A DNA stretch of 64,000 nt from NCBI RefSeq assembly GCF_029269825.1, contig NZ_JARJHU010000003.1, positions 224,475 to 288,474 on the forward strand, read 5' to 3'. Position 1 is the stretch's first letter. Each line of letters opens with the position of its first letter. This document shows positions 24,895 to 33,072 of the stretch, in pieces. The notes under the pieces are model-generated. The model was not told the DNA's origin, did no database searches, and was given only the letters and a program-made list of their open reading frames with translations. This DNA comes from Pedobacter sp. JY14-1 (lineage in GTDB: Bacteria > Bacteroidota > Bacteroidia > Sphingobacteriales > Sphingobacteriaceae). Position numbers and translations under genes: made by a program.

Positions 24895-26082
24895 TTATGA
24901 GTCACCTAAAATTTTTCTTTCGGGTCTTCTGCTGCCATCGTACAATTCATATTCCAGCATACGGCAATCGAGTTTTCCGTTATAAAATTCGATTTTTCTG
25001 GAAGCCTTCAGCCCGATTTTTTTAGCCAGGTCCGGATTGCCGGTAAAGATATAGCCAAAATAACCCTTGCATGCCTGTTTCATAAAATCGCCCATACGGC
25101 TGTAGGTCAGCTCCAGTTTGGAGTGTACGCCGAGTCGCTCTCCATATTCGGGATTGAAGACCACTACACCCTTGCCGGTTTCCGGAACAGGGGTCTCTGC
25201 AAAATCGCAGACTTCGAAAGTAATCAGTCCGTCTACACCCGCCGTCTTTGCATTTTTTCGTGCCACCTCAACCGCATCGGCAGAAATGTCCGAGGCGACG
25301 ATCTGCAGGTCTGCATTTTTGACCACCTGGTCTTTCAACCGTCTGCGCTCTTCAAAGAACACCTGCTCATCGTAACCCAGGATATGCATGAAGGCATAGT
25401 TCATCCGGTACAGTCCCGGCCTGCGGTTGGTCGCGATCAGTGCGGCCTCTATGGCCAGCGTACCTGAACCGCACATCGGGTTTACAAAAGGTGATTTCCG
25501 GTCCCACTGGCTGCTCAGCACCACAGCTGAAGCCAGGGCTTCCAGCATCGGCGCCTTGCCCGGTATCTTCCGGTAGCCATGCTTCGCCAGCGTCTCGCCC
25601 GAGGTGTCCAGGAAAACCTCCGCCTCGCTGCCCTTCCAGTACAGGTGCACCACCGCCTTATTGACGTCCGAGCCGGAGTTTGGCCTGATGCCTTTTTTGT
25701 CCTTGATCCGGTCCACGATGGCATCTTTTACCTTCAGGTTGGCAAACAGTGGAGTCGTTATGTTTGGATTATCCACATTGGACGTTACCGAGAAATACCC
25801 GGTAAAATCGATCAGCTCTTCCCAGGGCATGGCGTTCAGCTGTTGATACAGCTCCTCCGGCCCCTCCGCCTTAAAGGTTTTCAGACTGTAAAGGATCTGG
25901 CTGGCGCAGCGCAGGTTGAGGTTTAGCCTGATGCATTCCGTCAGGGTGATATTCAGCTCTGTGCCTGTTGGAAAAACACGCACGGGGTCATGGCCCAGCT
26001 CTTGTATTTCCTGCTGAAGGTAAGGAGAGAGCCGCTTATTACAGGTGATGATTACCCTGGATCTGTTGTGGAAAACTTGCAT
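24895..26082 (-). CDS. THUMP-domain RNA methyltransferase (RlmL N-terminal-like)
   Basis: A 395-aa SAM-dependent methyltransferase that modifies guanine N2 in large-subunit rRNA or a tRNA. The N-terminal ferredoxin-like plus THUMP domain (about 1-150) binds RNA. The Rossmann methyltransferase domain has the SAM motif PMCGSGTLAIEAALIA and the UPF0020 signature FVNPMCGSGT, then the catalytic motif as NPEYGERL where NPPY is canonical. The start is ATG 26082 (MQVFHNRSRVIITCNKRLSPYLQQ); a longer frame from 26178 has an unrelated N-terminus. It is divergent from the DUF3127 gene. Enzyme class is secure; the exact rRNA position is not. Confidence 0.88.
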   Translation of the reverse strand: MQVFHNRSRVIITCNKRLSPYLQQEIQELGHDPVRVFPTGTELNITLTECIRLNLNLRCASQILYSLKTFKAEGPEELYQQLNAMPWEELIDFTGYFSVTSNVDNPNITTPLFANLKVKDAIVDRIKDKKGIRPNSGSDVNKAVVHLYWKGSEAEVFLDTSGETLAKHGYRKIPGKAPMLEALASAVVLSSQWDRKSPFVNPMCGSGTLAIEAALIATNRRPGLYRMNYAFMHILGYDEQVFFEERRRLKDQVVKNADLQIVASDISADAVEVARKNAKTAGVDGLITFEVCDFAETPVPETGKGVVVFNPEYGERLGVHSKLELTYSRMGDFMKQACKGYFGYIFTGNPDLAKKIGLKASRKIEFYNGKLDCRMLEYELYDGSRRPERKILGDS

Positions 26083-26154
26083 ATGTGAAACCGCAAAGTT
26101 ATCAATAAAAATATAGAGATTTGATCCTTTACTAAGATTAAACAGTATAACGAT

Positions 26155-26520
26155 ATGGAAATTAAAGGAAAAGTGCACGAGATCGGAGCTTTACAGCAGG
26201 TGAGCGAAACGTTTAAGAAACGCGACCTTATCATTGAATATGCAGAGAACCCGACATATCCTGAATACATCAGATTTGAGGCGTTACAAGACAAGACCGC
26301 GCTGTTTGACAGCCTGAAGCCTGGCGACCAGGTAGAAGTTTCCTTTAACCTCCGCGGACGTCCCTGGACAGACAAAACAGGTAAGACCTCTTATTTCAAT
26401 AGCCTCGTGGTATGGCGTATCAATAGCCTGGCCAATACCGTGGCGGCCCCGACGCCTCAGTATGCACCTCCGGCAGACCTTAGCGCTACCGCAGGCGAGG
26501 ATGACGATCTTCCTTTCTAA
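26155..26520 (+). CDS. DUF3127 domain protein
   Basis: A 121-aa protein of the Bacteroidota DUF3127 family. The beta-rich core (GKVHEIGALQQVSETFKKRDLIIEY through GDQVEVSFNLRGRPWTDKTGK) resembles an OB-fold such as single-stranded DNA-binding proteins use. The tail is proline/alanine-rich and ends in an acidic tip, DDDLPF, very like the C-terminal peptide with which SSB recruits partners. That similarity is by eye and the function is not established. It is monocistronic, with ATG at 26155 and a strong terminator at 26556-26586. Confidence 0.85.
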   Translation: MEIKGKVHEIGALQQVSETFKKRDLIIEYAENPTYPEYIRFEALQDKTALFDSLKPGDQVEVSFNLRGRPWTDKTGKTSYFNSLVVWRINSLANTVAAPTPQYAPPADLSATAGEDDDLPF

Positions 26521-26555
26521 GCACAACCGTCTTTTTTAAATAAACAAATTAACCC

Positions 26556-26586
26556 AAGCCGTTCCATAGCCCGGAGCGGCTTTTTT
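26556..26586 (+). terminator. Intrinsic terminator of the DUF3127 gene
   Basis: A 10-bp stem, AAGCCGTTCC (26556-26565) and GGAGCGGCTT (26573-26582), with one G-T pair and a 7-nt loop, followed by TTTT. It also lies just before the end of the convergent exonuclease gene. Confidence 0.85.
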
Positions 26587-26606
26587 CATGCGCTTTTTTG
26601 CGTAGT

Positions 26607-27380
26607 TCAGGGCTCAAGCTCAATCCATACCGGTGCATGATCACTGGTCTTTTCCCAGCCGCGTACATGCTTGTCTACGCCGCCCGAGCGCAGCCGCCCG
26701 GCAACCGCAGGGCTGAGCAGGAAGTGGTCGATCCGAAGACCTGCGTCCCGTCCATAGGCATTGCGGAAATAATCCCAGAAAGTATAGATCTTCTGACCGG
26801 GATACAGGGTGCGGATAGCGTCAGTCCAGCCCTGGCCCATCAATCCGGCAAAGGCCGCGCGCGTCTCCGGCCGGAAAAGCGCATCATCTACCCAGCGTTC
26901 CGGTTTGTACACATCCATATCTGTCGGCATGACGTTGAAATCCCCGGTCAATACGACCGGAAGGCCTTTTTTCAACAGCCCCTCCGCATGCCGGCTGAGC
27001 CTTTCAAACCATTTCAGCTTGTATTCAAACTTAGGCCCCGGTGCCGGGTTGCCGTTAGGCAGGTAGAGACAGCAGATCAGGAGGTCTGCAGTGAATACTT
27101 CGAGATACCGGCTTTGGATATCCTCCTCATCCCCCGGGAGGCCCCTGCAGATCTCTCTGCCTGCTGTGCCCCTGGTGAGTATGGCGACCCCGTTCCAGCT
27201 CTTCTGCCCATGCCAGATGGCCTGGTAGCCCGCATTTTGAATGGCCTCCAGCGGAAATTTTTCCTGGGGTGCCTTCAGCTCCTGCAGGCAGACAATATCC
27301 GGCTCAGCTTCCGCCAGCCAGCGCAGCAGTACAGGCAGCCTTCCGTTGATGCCATTGACGTTATATGTTGCGATCTTCAT
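26607..27380 (-). CDS. xth: Exodeoxyribonuclease III / AP endonuclease
   Basis: A 257-aa EEP-family nuclease that cuts DNA at abasic sites and trims 3' blocks in base excision repair. Motifs: KIATYNVNGI (start of the fold), CLQELK with the metal-binding glutamate, GDFNVMPTDMDVY with the Asp/Asn catalytic pair, and the C-terminal GLRIDHFLLS and SDHAPVW with the catalytic Asp-His. The start is ATG 27380, giving the exact family N-terminus MKIATYN; the frame runs 6 nt further to a TTG. It is 59 nt downstream of a receiver gene and shares its strand. Identification is secure. Confidence 0.94.
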   Translation of the reverse strand: MKIATYNVNGINGRLPVLLRWLAEAEPDIVCLQELKAPQEKFPLEAIQNAGYQAIWHGQKSWNGVAILTRGTAGREICRGLPGDEEDIQSRYLEVFTADLLICCLYLPNGNPAPGPKFEYKLKWFERLSRHAEGLLKKGLPVVLTGDFNVMPTDMDVYKPERWVDDALFRPETRAAFAGLMGQGWTDAIRTLYPGQKIYTFWDYFRNAYGRDAGLRIDHFLLSPAVAGRLRSGGVDKHVRGWEKTSDHAPVWIELEP

Positions 27381-27439
27381 GAACAATAAACAATCGTCTG
27401 CATGGTTTGTTGCCGGCCGCGCTGCAGGTACACTTCAGC

Positions 27440-27841
27440 TCAGGCCGACTTCAGGTGCATCAGCATCTCCGTCAGATGGGCCTGTGTAACCGGCTTGATG
27501 TAAAACTGCGATATCGCCTCGTATTTTTTCGCCCGCTCATGGTCGGCAGCGTCAATGGACGAACTGACAATATACACCGTGATCTTCTTTTTAGGTTTCA
27601 GCAGCACGAACTGGTCCAGAAACTGCCAGCCGTCCAGTACCGGCATATTCAGGTCCAGTAAAATAACTGAAGGCAGTGATTCCGGCGATTCGAGGATCGG
27701 TTTCAGGTATTTCAACGCCTCCAGGCCATTCGGAAAAATGAGCGTGGTCTTGCTGAAATTGATCAGCTGCATCTGTTTTGACAGCAGATAAGTGAAGATT
27801 TTGTCATCGTCGATAATACAGGCGACGTCCAGTTGTTCCAT
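27440..27841 (-). CDS. Stand-alone response regulator receiver protein
   Basis: A 133-aa single receiver domain. The acidic pocket is IIDDDK (11-13), the phosphorylation site D63 (LLDLNMPVLDG), the switch serines 93-95 (IVSSS) and the conserved lysine K116 (YIKPV). There is no output domain. It sits 3 nt downstream of the PAS sensor kinase on the same strand, so it is the probable phosphate acceptor of that kinase. Output is through protein contact or a further relay and is not known. Confidence 0.9.
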   Translation of the reverse strand: MEQLDVACIIDDDKIFTYLLSKQMQLINFSKTTLIFPNGLEALKYLKPILESPESLPSVILLDLNMPVLDGWQFLDQFVLLKPKKKITVYIVSSSIDAADHERAKKYEAISQFYIKPVTQAHLTEMLMHLKSA

Positions 27842-27844
27842 AAG

Positions 27845-29278
27845 TCAGTTTTTAGAAATATTGATGTAAAAGGTAATGCCGTTGCCGGGGCTGCTTTCGG
27901 CCGTAATGGTGCCGCCCATGGCTTCGACCTGGTTTTTCACCAGGAACAATCCCAGGCCCCTGGCATCTTCGTTCCCGTGGAAGGTTTTGTACAGACCGAA
28001 AAGTTTATGTCCGTGAAGGCCCATGTCCAGGCCTGAGCCGTTGTCAGAATAGATGATGTTCACCGATCCGAGCAAGGCCTCGATGGTAATGGTGATTTCC
28101 GGGGCACGGTCCGGATGGCAGTATTTCAGGCTATTGGTAATCAGGTTGATAAACAGGCTTTCCAGGTAAGCCTTGTTGAAAAGGACCTCGACATCACTGT
28201 CGGTACGGACCAGCACAGTGGCCTTTTCCCTGATAATAGAGGCCGAGAGGATCGTGGTCACCCGGCTGATCTCTGAACAAAGGGAAACAACCTCCCTTCC
28301 CGAGAGCCCCTCGTCATGGATCTTTACCACCTCGTTCAGGCCCGCGAGGGTACTCAGCAAGTTTTCGGCATTCGTGTCCAGCATGCTGATCAGTATCTCC
28401 CTTTCTGCAGCGTCGGTTTCCAGGCTGATCATATTGGTGAGCATCCGGATGTTGCCGGCATGCGATCGGAGGTTGTGCGACACGATGTGCGCGAAATTGA
28501 GCAGGCGCTCATTCTGCGCCCTGATGGTATCAGTATTCTTTTTCCGCTCCGTGATGTCCTTGATCTGAGAAATAAAGTATAGCGGCTGCTGGTCCTCATC
28601 CCTGACGATCGAAACATTAAGCAGTGCCCAGATAAAATGCCCGCTTTTATGGATGTATCTTTTTTCCATGCTGTAGCTGATGATTTCCCCGGCAAGGAGC
28701 TGCTGCATCTTTTCCAGGTCTGCGTCCAGGTCGTCGGGATGGGTACAATCCCTGAAGAACCTGCCGGTCAGCTCCTGTTCATCGAAACCGAGCAAGGTGC
28801 AAAGGCTGTCGTTGATTCGCATCCAGCGTCCTTCCGGCGAAACCAGGGCCATTCCGATAGGCGCATGCGAAAATGCCTGTACAAACCTGCGTTCCCTTTC
28901 TTCCAGGAGCTGCTTGAGCACCACTTCCTCGGTCACATCCTCAAACGTACCGTAAATGATATCGTTTGTCGTCTGGTCTGTCCGGACATGCATCCTGATC
29001 TTTACCCATTTGAGATTTCCCTTTGCAGAAACCAATTGCAAGGTAGCCTGCTGCGGTTTGCCAAGCGCTACCGCCTGCCGGATCATGCTACGGACCTCAT
29101 CAGGATTTTTATAAAATATAGCTGCAATCTCTCCATCCGGCTGGTACTCCGCATCTACTTCAAGGATCTCGCGGAAGTACTCGTTCCAGTACACTGCCCC
29201 GGTGCTCAGGTTGCGTTCATAAATACCCAGGCCGGCCAGTGCCGAGACCAGCTGGTAAAGTTCGATTTTAGTTTGCAT
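27845..29278 (-). CDS. PAS-domain sensor histidine kinase (soluble)
   Basis: A 477-aa cytoplasmic hybrid-free histidine kinase. Two PAS/PAC domains (about residues 5-120 and 130-250) detect a small molecule, redox state or light; no cofactor ligand can be assigned. HisKA-like dimer helices carry H268 in FAHIVSHNLRSHAGNI, followed by an HATPase with the N box (INLITNSLKY), YSDNGSGLDM and GLGLFLVKNQVEAMGG. No transmembrane segment is present. The start is ATG 29278; TTG 29287 would add three residues. It forms an operon with the receiver gene downstream (3-nt gap). The region upstream holds the repeats and hairpin at 29424-29493. Confidence 0.9.
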   Translation of the reverse strand: MQTKIELYQLVSALAGLGIYERNLSTGAVYWNEYFREILEVDAEYQPDGEIAAIFYKNPDEVRSMIRQAVALGKPQQATLQLVSAKGNLKWVKIRMHVRTDQTTNDIIYGTFEDVTEEVVLKQLLEERERRFVQAFSHAPIGMALVSPEGRWMRINDSLCTLLGFDEQELTGRFFRDCTHPDDLDADLEKMQQLLAGEIISYSMEKRYIHKSGHFIWALLNVSIVRDEDQQPLYFISQIKDITERKKNTDTIRAQNERLLNFAHIVSHNLRSHAGNIRMLTNMISLETDAAEREILISMLDTNAENLLSTLAGLNEVVKIHDEGLSGREVVSLCSEISRVTTILSASIIREKATVLVRTDSDVEVLFNKAYLESLFINLITNSLKYCHPDRAPEITITIEALLGSVNIIYSDNGSGLDMGLHGHKLFGLYKTFHGNEDARGLGLFLVKNQVEAMGGTITAESSPGNGITFYINISKN

Positions 29279-29423
29279 TGTGGTCAAGCCGGTATGCGTT
29301 GCAATATGAATGTGCGGGAGATGATGTAAAGAAAAGGAAAAAAAGCGGTAAAAAAGAGGGGTATGGATTTTCCGGCATTTTTAAATTGATCTGTGTCCGG
29401 TTCTTCTCTCACCTGATACCAAT

Positions 29424-29493
29424 GTGAGTAAGCGGTGAGTACGCGGTGAGTACGCCTTGAGTCCGCCTTTTTTCCGAAAAAAGGCGGACTCAA
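29424..29493. repeat. Four tandem 11-bp repeats ending in a 17-bp-stem hairpin
   Basis: Four contiguous 11-bp units (29424-29467) follow the pattern GTGAGTACGCG: the second is exact, the others vary at positions 1 and 8-11. The last unit, TTGAGTCCGCC, is the outer left arm of a long palindrome: left arm 29457-29473 and right arm 29477-29493 pair over 17 bp around a 3-nt CCG centre, including six A-T pairs next to the loop. It lies between two divergently transcribed kinase genes, so it is not the terminator of either. It may be a REP-like or transposon-derived element, or an extruding cruciform; origin unknown. Confidence 0.75.
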
Positions 29494-29586
29494 AGATTAT
29501 TCATACTTCTTTTGCCGCGTAAGCGGATACACAGCAGATCGGAAGGTGATCGTTACTGGATACATTGCAATATTCCAAGGTCTCGT

Positions 29587-29602
29587 TGTTAAATTTTGTT
29601 AA
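29587..29602 (+). promoter_or_regulatory. Direct-repeat box TGTTAAATTTTGTTAA
   Basis: Two TGTTAA hexamers with starts 10 bp apart, 27 bp before the -7 element of the two-component operon. The same 16 bases occur at 35937-35952, and a close form on the other strand at 39032-39048. Ten-base-pair phased direct repeats are how OmpR-class regulators such as CpxR bind; autoregulation is inferred. Confidence 0.55.
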
Positions 29603-29629
29603 AAATCCCGGCTTATCTTAAGGCTTCGT

Positions 29630-29637
29630 TAAATTTG
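29630..29637 (+). promoter_or_regulatory. -7 element TAAATTTG of the two-component operon
   Basis: An exact TAnnTTTG, 13 nt before the ATG of the sensor kinase. No -33 at normal spacing; the direct-repeat box lies upstream instead. Confidence 0.5.
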
Positions 29638-29650
29638 TTTAGGAACTAAG

Positions 29651-31489
29651 ATGAAGAAACGGAGTCTCTGGCTGATCTCGACCCTGATGACGGTGGCGTT
29701 ACTCGGGGTTTTTGTAATGCAGTTGTATTACATCAAGGAGGCGTATAACCTGAAATCACAGCTTTTTGAGCAGAATGTAAACGAGGCGCTGAATGACGTG
29801 GTCAGTAAGGTGCAGAAGCGTTATGCTGCCAGTCATATCAGTAAGAAGGATGTGGAGATGAGGCGCCAGCGCGATCAGGCAGTACGCGACCAGGCCCAGG
29901 CCATTGTTGATTTCAAGGAAAAATTTAAGGAAGAAGAGGCGCGCCGCAGGCAGGCCCAGTTGGTGAAGATCAATGAGAGTCTGAATATACGGGACAGTAT
30001 TTTGCGCAAGACATTTCTGGAGCCGAGAATGATCAGTGAAGATGAGTTTCAGGCGATATCGGGCCCTGCGAAAAAAGACCCCAAGTCTGTGCTGGAGGTA
30101 CGGGTAGATTATTTTGAGGATGAATTTGGTAACATTAAGGGGCAGGTTAAGCAGCAGTTGCTGACCAAGCGCAGTACCTTATTTGCTGCTCCTGCCGGGC
30201 AATGGCCGGACAGCGTACGATACCTTGCCTTTAATCCCAAGACCTTTGCCCCCATTACCGTAACACTGGAGCGTATTACGCCGGAACTGGCCAGTAACTT
30301 TAAAAGGGAAGACCAATTGGCCAGACGCCGGTATGAAGAAGGCCTGAAGGCCCTGGTGGAAGATACGGTGATGATGGAGATGAACAGCCTGGACTACCTG
30401 AAGGATGTGCGTACGGAGATGATGCAGGTCAACGTACCGCTGGAAAAGCGTATCGGAAAGGATGAACTGGATGCCTTGCTGAAAAAAGAACTGCTGAACC
30501 GCAACATCAGCATCAATTATGATTTCTGGCTGAAGCTGGCCAATAAGGATTCACTGTTGTACAGGCAGGCTTCCGATAATAAGGAGGAGGAAAACCTGGC
30601 GAGCAATACCTATAAGATCCCCCTGTTCGGGAATGACATCTTCCGTGACCCGGGGATGCTGTTCGTAAGCTTTCCGAATAAGAACGCACTGATCATTGGC
30701 AATATGTGGATAACGATGGCTTCGTCGGCTGGATTGTTGCTGGTGCTGATCTTTATTTTTACGTATACGATCTATGCGATCATCAGGCAGAAGAAGATCT
30801 CGGAAATGAAGACAGACTTCATCAACAACATGACGCATGAGTTCAAGACGCCGGTGGCGACGATCATGATTGCGAGCGAGGCGCTGAAGGATCCGGAGAT
30901 CGTGGAGGACAAGAAGCGCATAAACCGGCTTGCAGGTATTATTTATGATGAGAACGTACGCCTGGGTAACCATATCGAGCGGGTACTGAGCATCGCCCGG
31001 CTGGAGAAAAAGGAGCTGAAACTGGAAGAAGCGCCTGTGGATATGAATGAACTGATCGTCGCGGTAGCCGACAGCATGTCGCTGCAGCTGCAAAAGAAGG
31101 AAGCGGTGGTGACGCTGGACCTGAAAGCGACAGATGCCGTGGTAAAGGGCGATGAACTGCACCTGTCTAATGTCATTTATAACCTGATCGATAATGCCAA
31201 TAAGTACAGCATAGGTACCCCTAAGATTACCATCAGTACCCGAAACACGGCCAGGAAGTTGCAGATCGATGTGGCTGATGAAGGGATCGGCATGACCAAA
31301 GAACAGTCACGGCGGATATTTGACCAGTTTTACCGTGTGCCGACAGGCAATCTGCACGATGTAAAGGGCTTTGGACTGGGCCTGAATTATGTGCAGGATA
31401 TCCTGCAGCAGATGGGTGGCACCATAAAAGTGCACAGTGAGAAGGACAAGGGAACGAAATTTGAGATCAGTATACCACTAAACGTATAA
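29651..31489 (+). CDS. Membrane sensor histidine kinase (RprX-like)
   Basis: A 612-aa kinase. Transmembrane segments lie at about 6-26 and 353-377; the periplasmic domain between them (about 330 residues) is charged and coiled-coil-rich (KFKEEEARRRQAQ) and is the likely sensor of an envelope signal. There is no HAMP domain that I can recognise. HisKA carries H396 in FINNMTHEFKTPVAT, and the ATPase has IYNLIDNANKYS, DEGIGMT and GFGLGLNYVQDI. The response regulator follows after 11 nt. The architecture matches the RprX group of Bacteroidota; the stimulus is unknown. Confidence 0.9.
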   Translation: MKKRSLWLISTLMTVALLGVFVMQLYYIKEAYNLKSQLFEQNVNEALNDVVSKVQKRYAASHISKKDVEMRRQRDQAVRDQAQAIVDFKEKFKEEEARRRQAQLVKINESLNIRDSILRKTFLEPRMISEDEFQAISGPAKKDPKSVLEVRVDYFEDEFGNIKGQVKQQLLTKRSTLFAAPAGQWPDSVRYLAFNPKTFAPITVTLERITPELASNFKREDQLARRRYEEGLKALVEDTVMMEMNSLDYLKDVRTEMMQVNVPLEKRIGKDELDALLKKELLNRNISINYDFWLKLANKDSLLYRQASDNKEEENLASNTYKIPLFGNDIFRDPGMLFVSFPNKNALIIGNMWITMASSAGLLLVLIFIFTYTIYAIIRQKKISEMKTDFINNMTHEFKTPVATIMIASEALKDPEIVEDKKRINRLAGIIYDENVRLGNHIERVLSIARLEKKELKLEEAPVDMNELIVAVADSMSLQLQKKEAVVTLDLKATDAVVKGDELHLSNVIYNLIDNANKYSIGTPKITISTRNTARKLQIDVADEGIGMTKEQSRRIFDQFYRVPTGNLHDVKGFGLGLNYVQDILQQMGGTIKVHSEKDKGTKFEISIPLNV

Positions 31490-31500
31490 ATTAGCGACGC

Positions 31501-32196
31501 ATGAAGAAGATTTTGTTGGTTGAGGACGACCCGAACCTGGGACAGCTTTTGCAGGATTACCTGCAGCTTAAGGGTAAGTTTGATGTGGTATTGTGTGTGG
31601 ACGGGGAGGAGGGCCTGAAGGCTTTCACGAAGCAGAAGTTCGATCTGTGCATACTGGATGTGATGATGCCGAAGAAGGATGGTTTTACGCTGGGTAAGGA
31701 GATCAGGAAGATTGACGAGCATGTGCCGGTCATTTTCGCTACGGCAAAGGCAATGATGGAAGACAAGGCTTCTGCTTATGACCTTGGCGGTGACGATTAC
31801 ATTACCAAACCGTTCCGTATCGAAGAGCTTTTGCTGCGGATCAATGCCTTGCTGAAACGTGTCGCGGCCAAGGAGCCTGTTGAGGTTTTGCCTCCGCAGA
31901 CCTTCTTTGAGATCGGTGACTATACCTTCGACTATACGACACAAATGATTCATTATAAGGGTCAGAACCAGAAACTGTCTACCAAGGAGGCAGAACTGTT
32001 GCGCCTGCTTTGCCTGAAAAAGAATTCAGTGCTGACCCGTGAAGAGGCGCTGCTGAGTATCTGGCATGATGACAACTACTTTAACGGGCGTAGCATGGAC
32101 GTGTTCCTGAGCAAGCTGCGGAAATACCTGCGGGAAGATCACCGGGTGGAGATCCTGAACGTGCACGGTAAGGGTTATAAACTGCTGGTCAATTAA
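31501..32196 (+). CDS. OmpR-family response regulator (RprY-like)
   Basis: A 231-aa transcription factor. The receiver domain has E8-D9-D10 and phospho-site D53 (CILDVMMPKKDG), with the conserved lysine in DYITKPF. The C-terminal winged helix (about 130-231: TKEAELLRLLCLKKNSVLTREEAL and FLSKLRKYLREDHRVEILNVHGKGYKL) binds DNA direct repeats. It is cotranscribed with the kinase (11-nt gap). The 10-bp-phased repeats upstream of this operon, the PIF1 gene and degP are candidate targets. Function is inferred from the family and motif, not shown. Confidence 0.92.
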   Translation: MKKILLVEDDPNLGQLLQDYLQLKGKFDVVLCVDGEEGLKAFTKQKFDLCILDVMMPKKDGFTLGKEIRKIDEHVPVIFATAKAMMEDKASAYDLGGDDYITKPFRIEELLLRINALLKRVAAKEPVEVLPPQTFFEIGDYTFDYTTQMIHYKGQNQKLSTKEAELLRLLCLKKNSVLTREEALLSIWHDDNYFNGRSMDVFLSKLRKYLREDHRVEILNVHGKGYKLLVN

Positions 32197-32224
32197 GTTT
32201 TTACTTCCCGCAGAGACTGCCAGG

Positions 32225-33016
32225 TTACAAGGAGAATGCCTTGAGCGCAGATTTTGCATATTCGCCCCAGTCTTTGAGGGCATCGTTGATGATCTTACTT
32301 AATCCTTTATAGTCTGTTGACTTCCCTTTGACCGGGGGCTTGAGTTCTGCTGCGGCAACGGGTTTGTCTGTAACGGATTTTGCAAACCAGGTGATGTTTT
32401 CATGGGGCAGGGCCACGCCCAGGATCATACCCGGAAGCCCTGTGAAGGATTCAGGTCCGCCGGATACAGGAATCTTATCGGTATAAAAGGCGACGACATA
32501 AATGGAGTCGAGGATAATGGCATTGGCCCGGCGGCATTCGTAACCGGCAATGGTACGCATTTCGCTGGTCAGTTTCCAGTTGATCTTGCGCAGGCTGTCT
32601 TTTTGAAGAAAGGTTTCTTCGTAGACCTGCTTCTGGGCGATGAAGGTATTGCTGGAAAGATCGCTGTATATGGTGTTGTTCTGGTTTACCATCGGGTCAT
32701 TTGAAAAGAAGAACCCGCGCTCCGATTCAGTTTCCGCTACAGGGGTAAAGAGGGTTTTGTTGCCGGAGAAGACGAGCGTGCTTTTTAATACCTTGAACTG
32801 AGGCTGGTTGCGGCGATAGTTTTCGTAGAGATCTTTCCAGAAATTACTGGTGCTTTCACCCATGTTGCGCTTGAGCAGGGCAAACATGTTCACGCTTTTT
32901 TCGTATTCGATGACGCCGCTTGGCGTAAACCGGACGTTCTGGGCCACTACAGGGCCTGCCAGAAGGATGATGCTGAAGAAGAGTACGCCGCAGGTTGCTT
33001 TTAATGTCTGTTTCAT
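32225..33016 (-). CDS. GLPGLI family protein
   Basis: A 263-aa exported protein of the Bacteroidota GLPGLI family. Signal peptide 1-25, then a beta-rich body. The name-giving motif appears as GLPGMIL at about 193-199 within GGPESFTGLPGMILGVALP. Cysteine in GYECRRANA is typical. Members are secreted or periplasmic and are usually encoded next to a TonB-type barrel; their function is not known. Here the barrel gene (33073-35877) lies 56 nt upstream on the same strand, so the pair is one operon under the promoter at 35897-35920. Identification is good; the role is unknown. Confidence 0.88.
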   Translation of the reverse strand: MKQTLKATCGVLFFSIILLAGPVVAQNVRFTPSGVIEYEKSVNMFALLKRNMGESTSNFWKDLYENYRRNQPQFKVLKSTLVFSGNKTLFTPVAETESERGFFFSNDPMVNQNNTIYSDLSSNTFIAQKQVYEETFLQKDSLRKINWKLTSEMRTIAGYECRRANAIILDSIYVVAFYTDKIPVSGGPESFTGLPGMILGVALPHENITWFAKSVTDKPVAAAELKPPVKGKSTDYKGLSKIINDALKDWGEYAKSALKAFSL

Positions 33017-33072
33017 CTTTTGTTTCTATAGGTTATTTGCCAGGTGGATCTGGTGCCGGGGTTCATAGCGTG

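Larger units (their letters stand above)
29288..29650. other. Non-coding region between divergent kinase operons
   Basis: About 370 bp without a gene. It contains the 11-bp repeats and hairpin (29424-29493), a 16-bp direct-repeat box (29587-29602) and a -7 element (29630-29637) before the membrane kinase. Nothing else convincing is seen, and no small ORF looks real. Confidence 0.7.

Noticed and set aside
26598..27389. A 263-codon open frame antisense to exonuclease III
   Set aside because: It mirrors nearly the whole real gene, has no motif, and its start lies over the terminator region.
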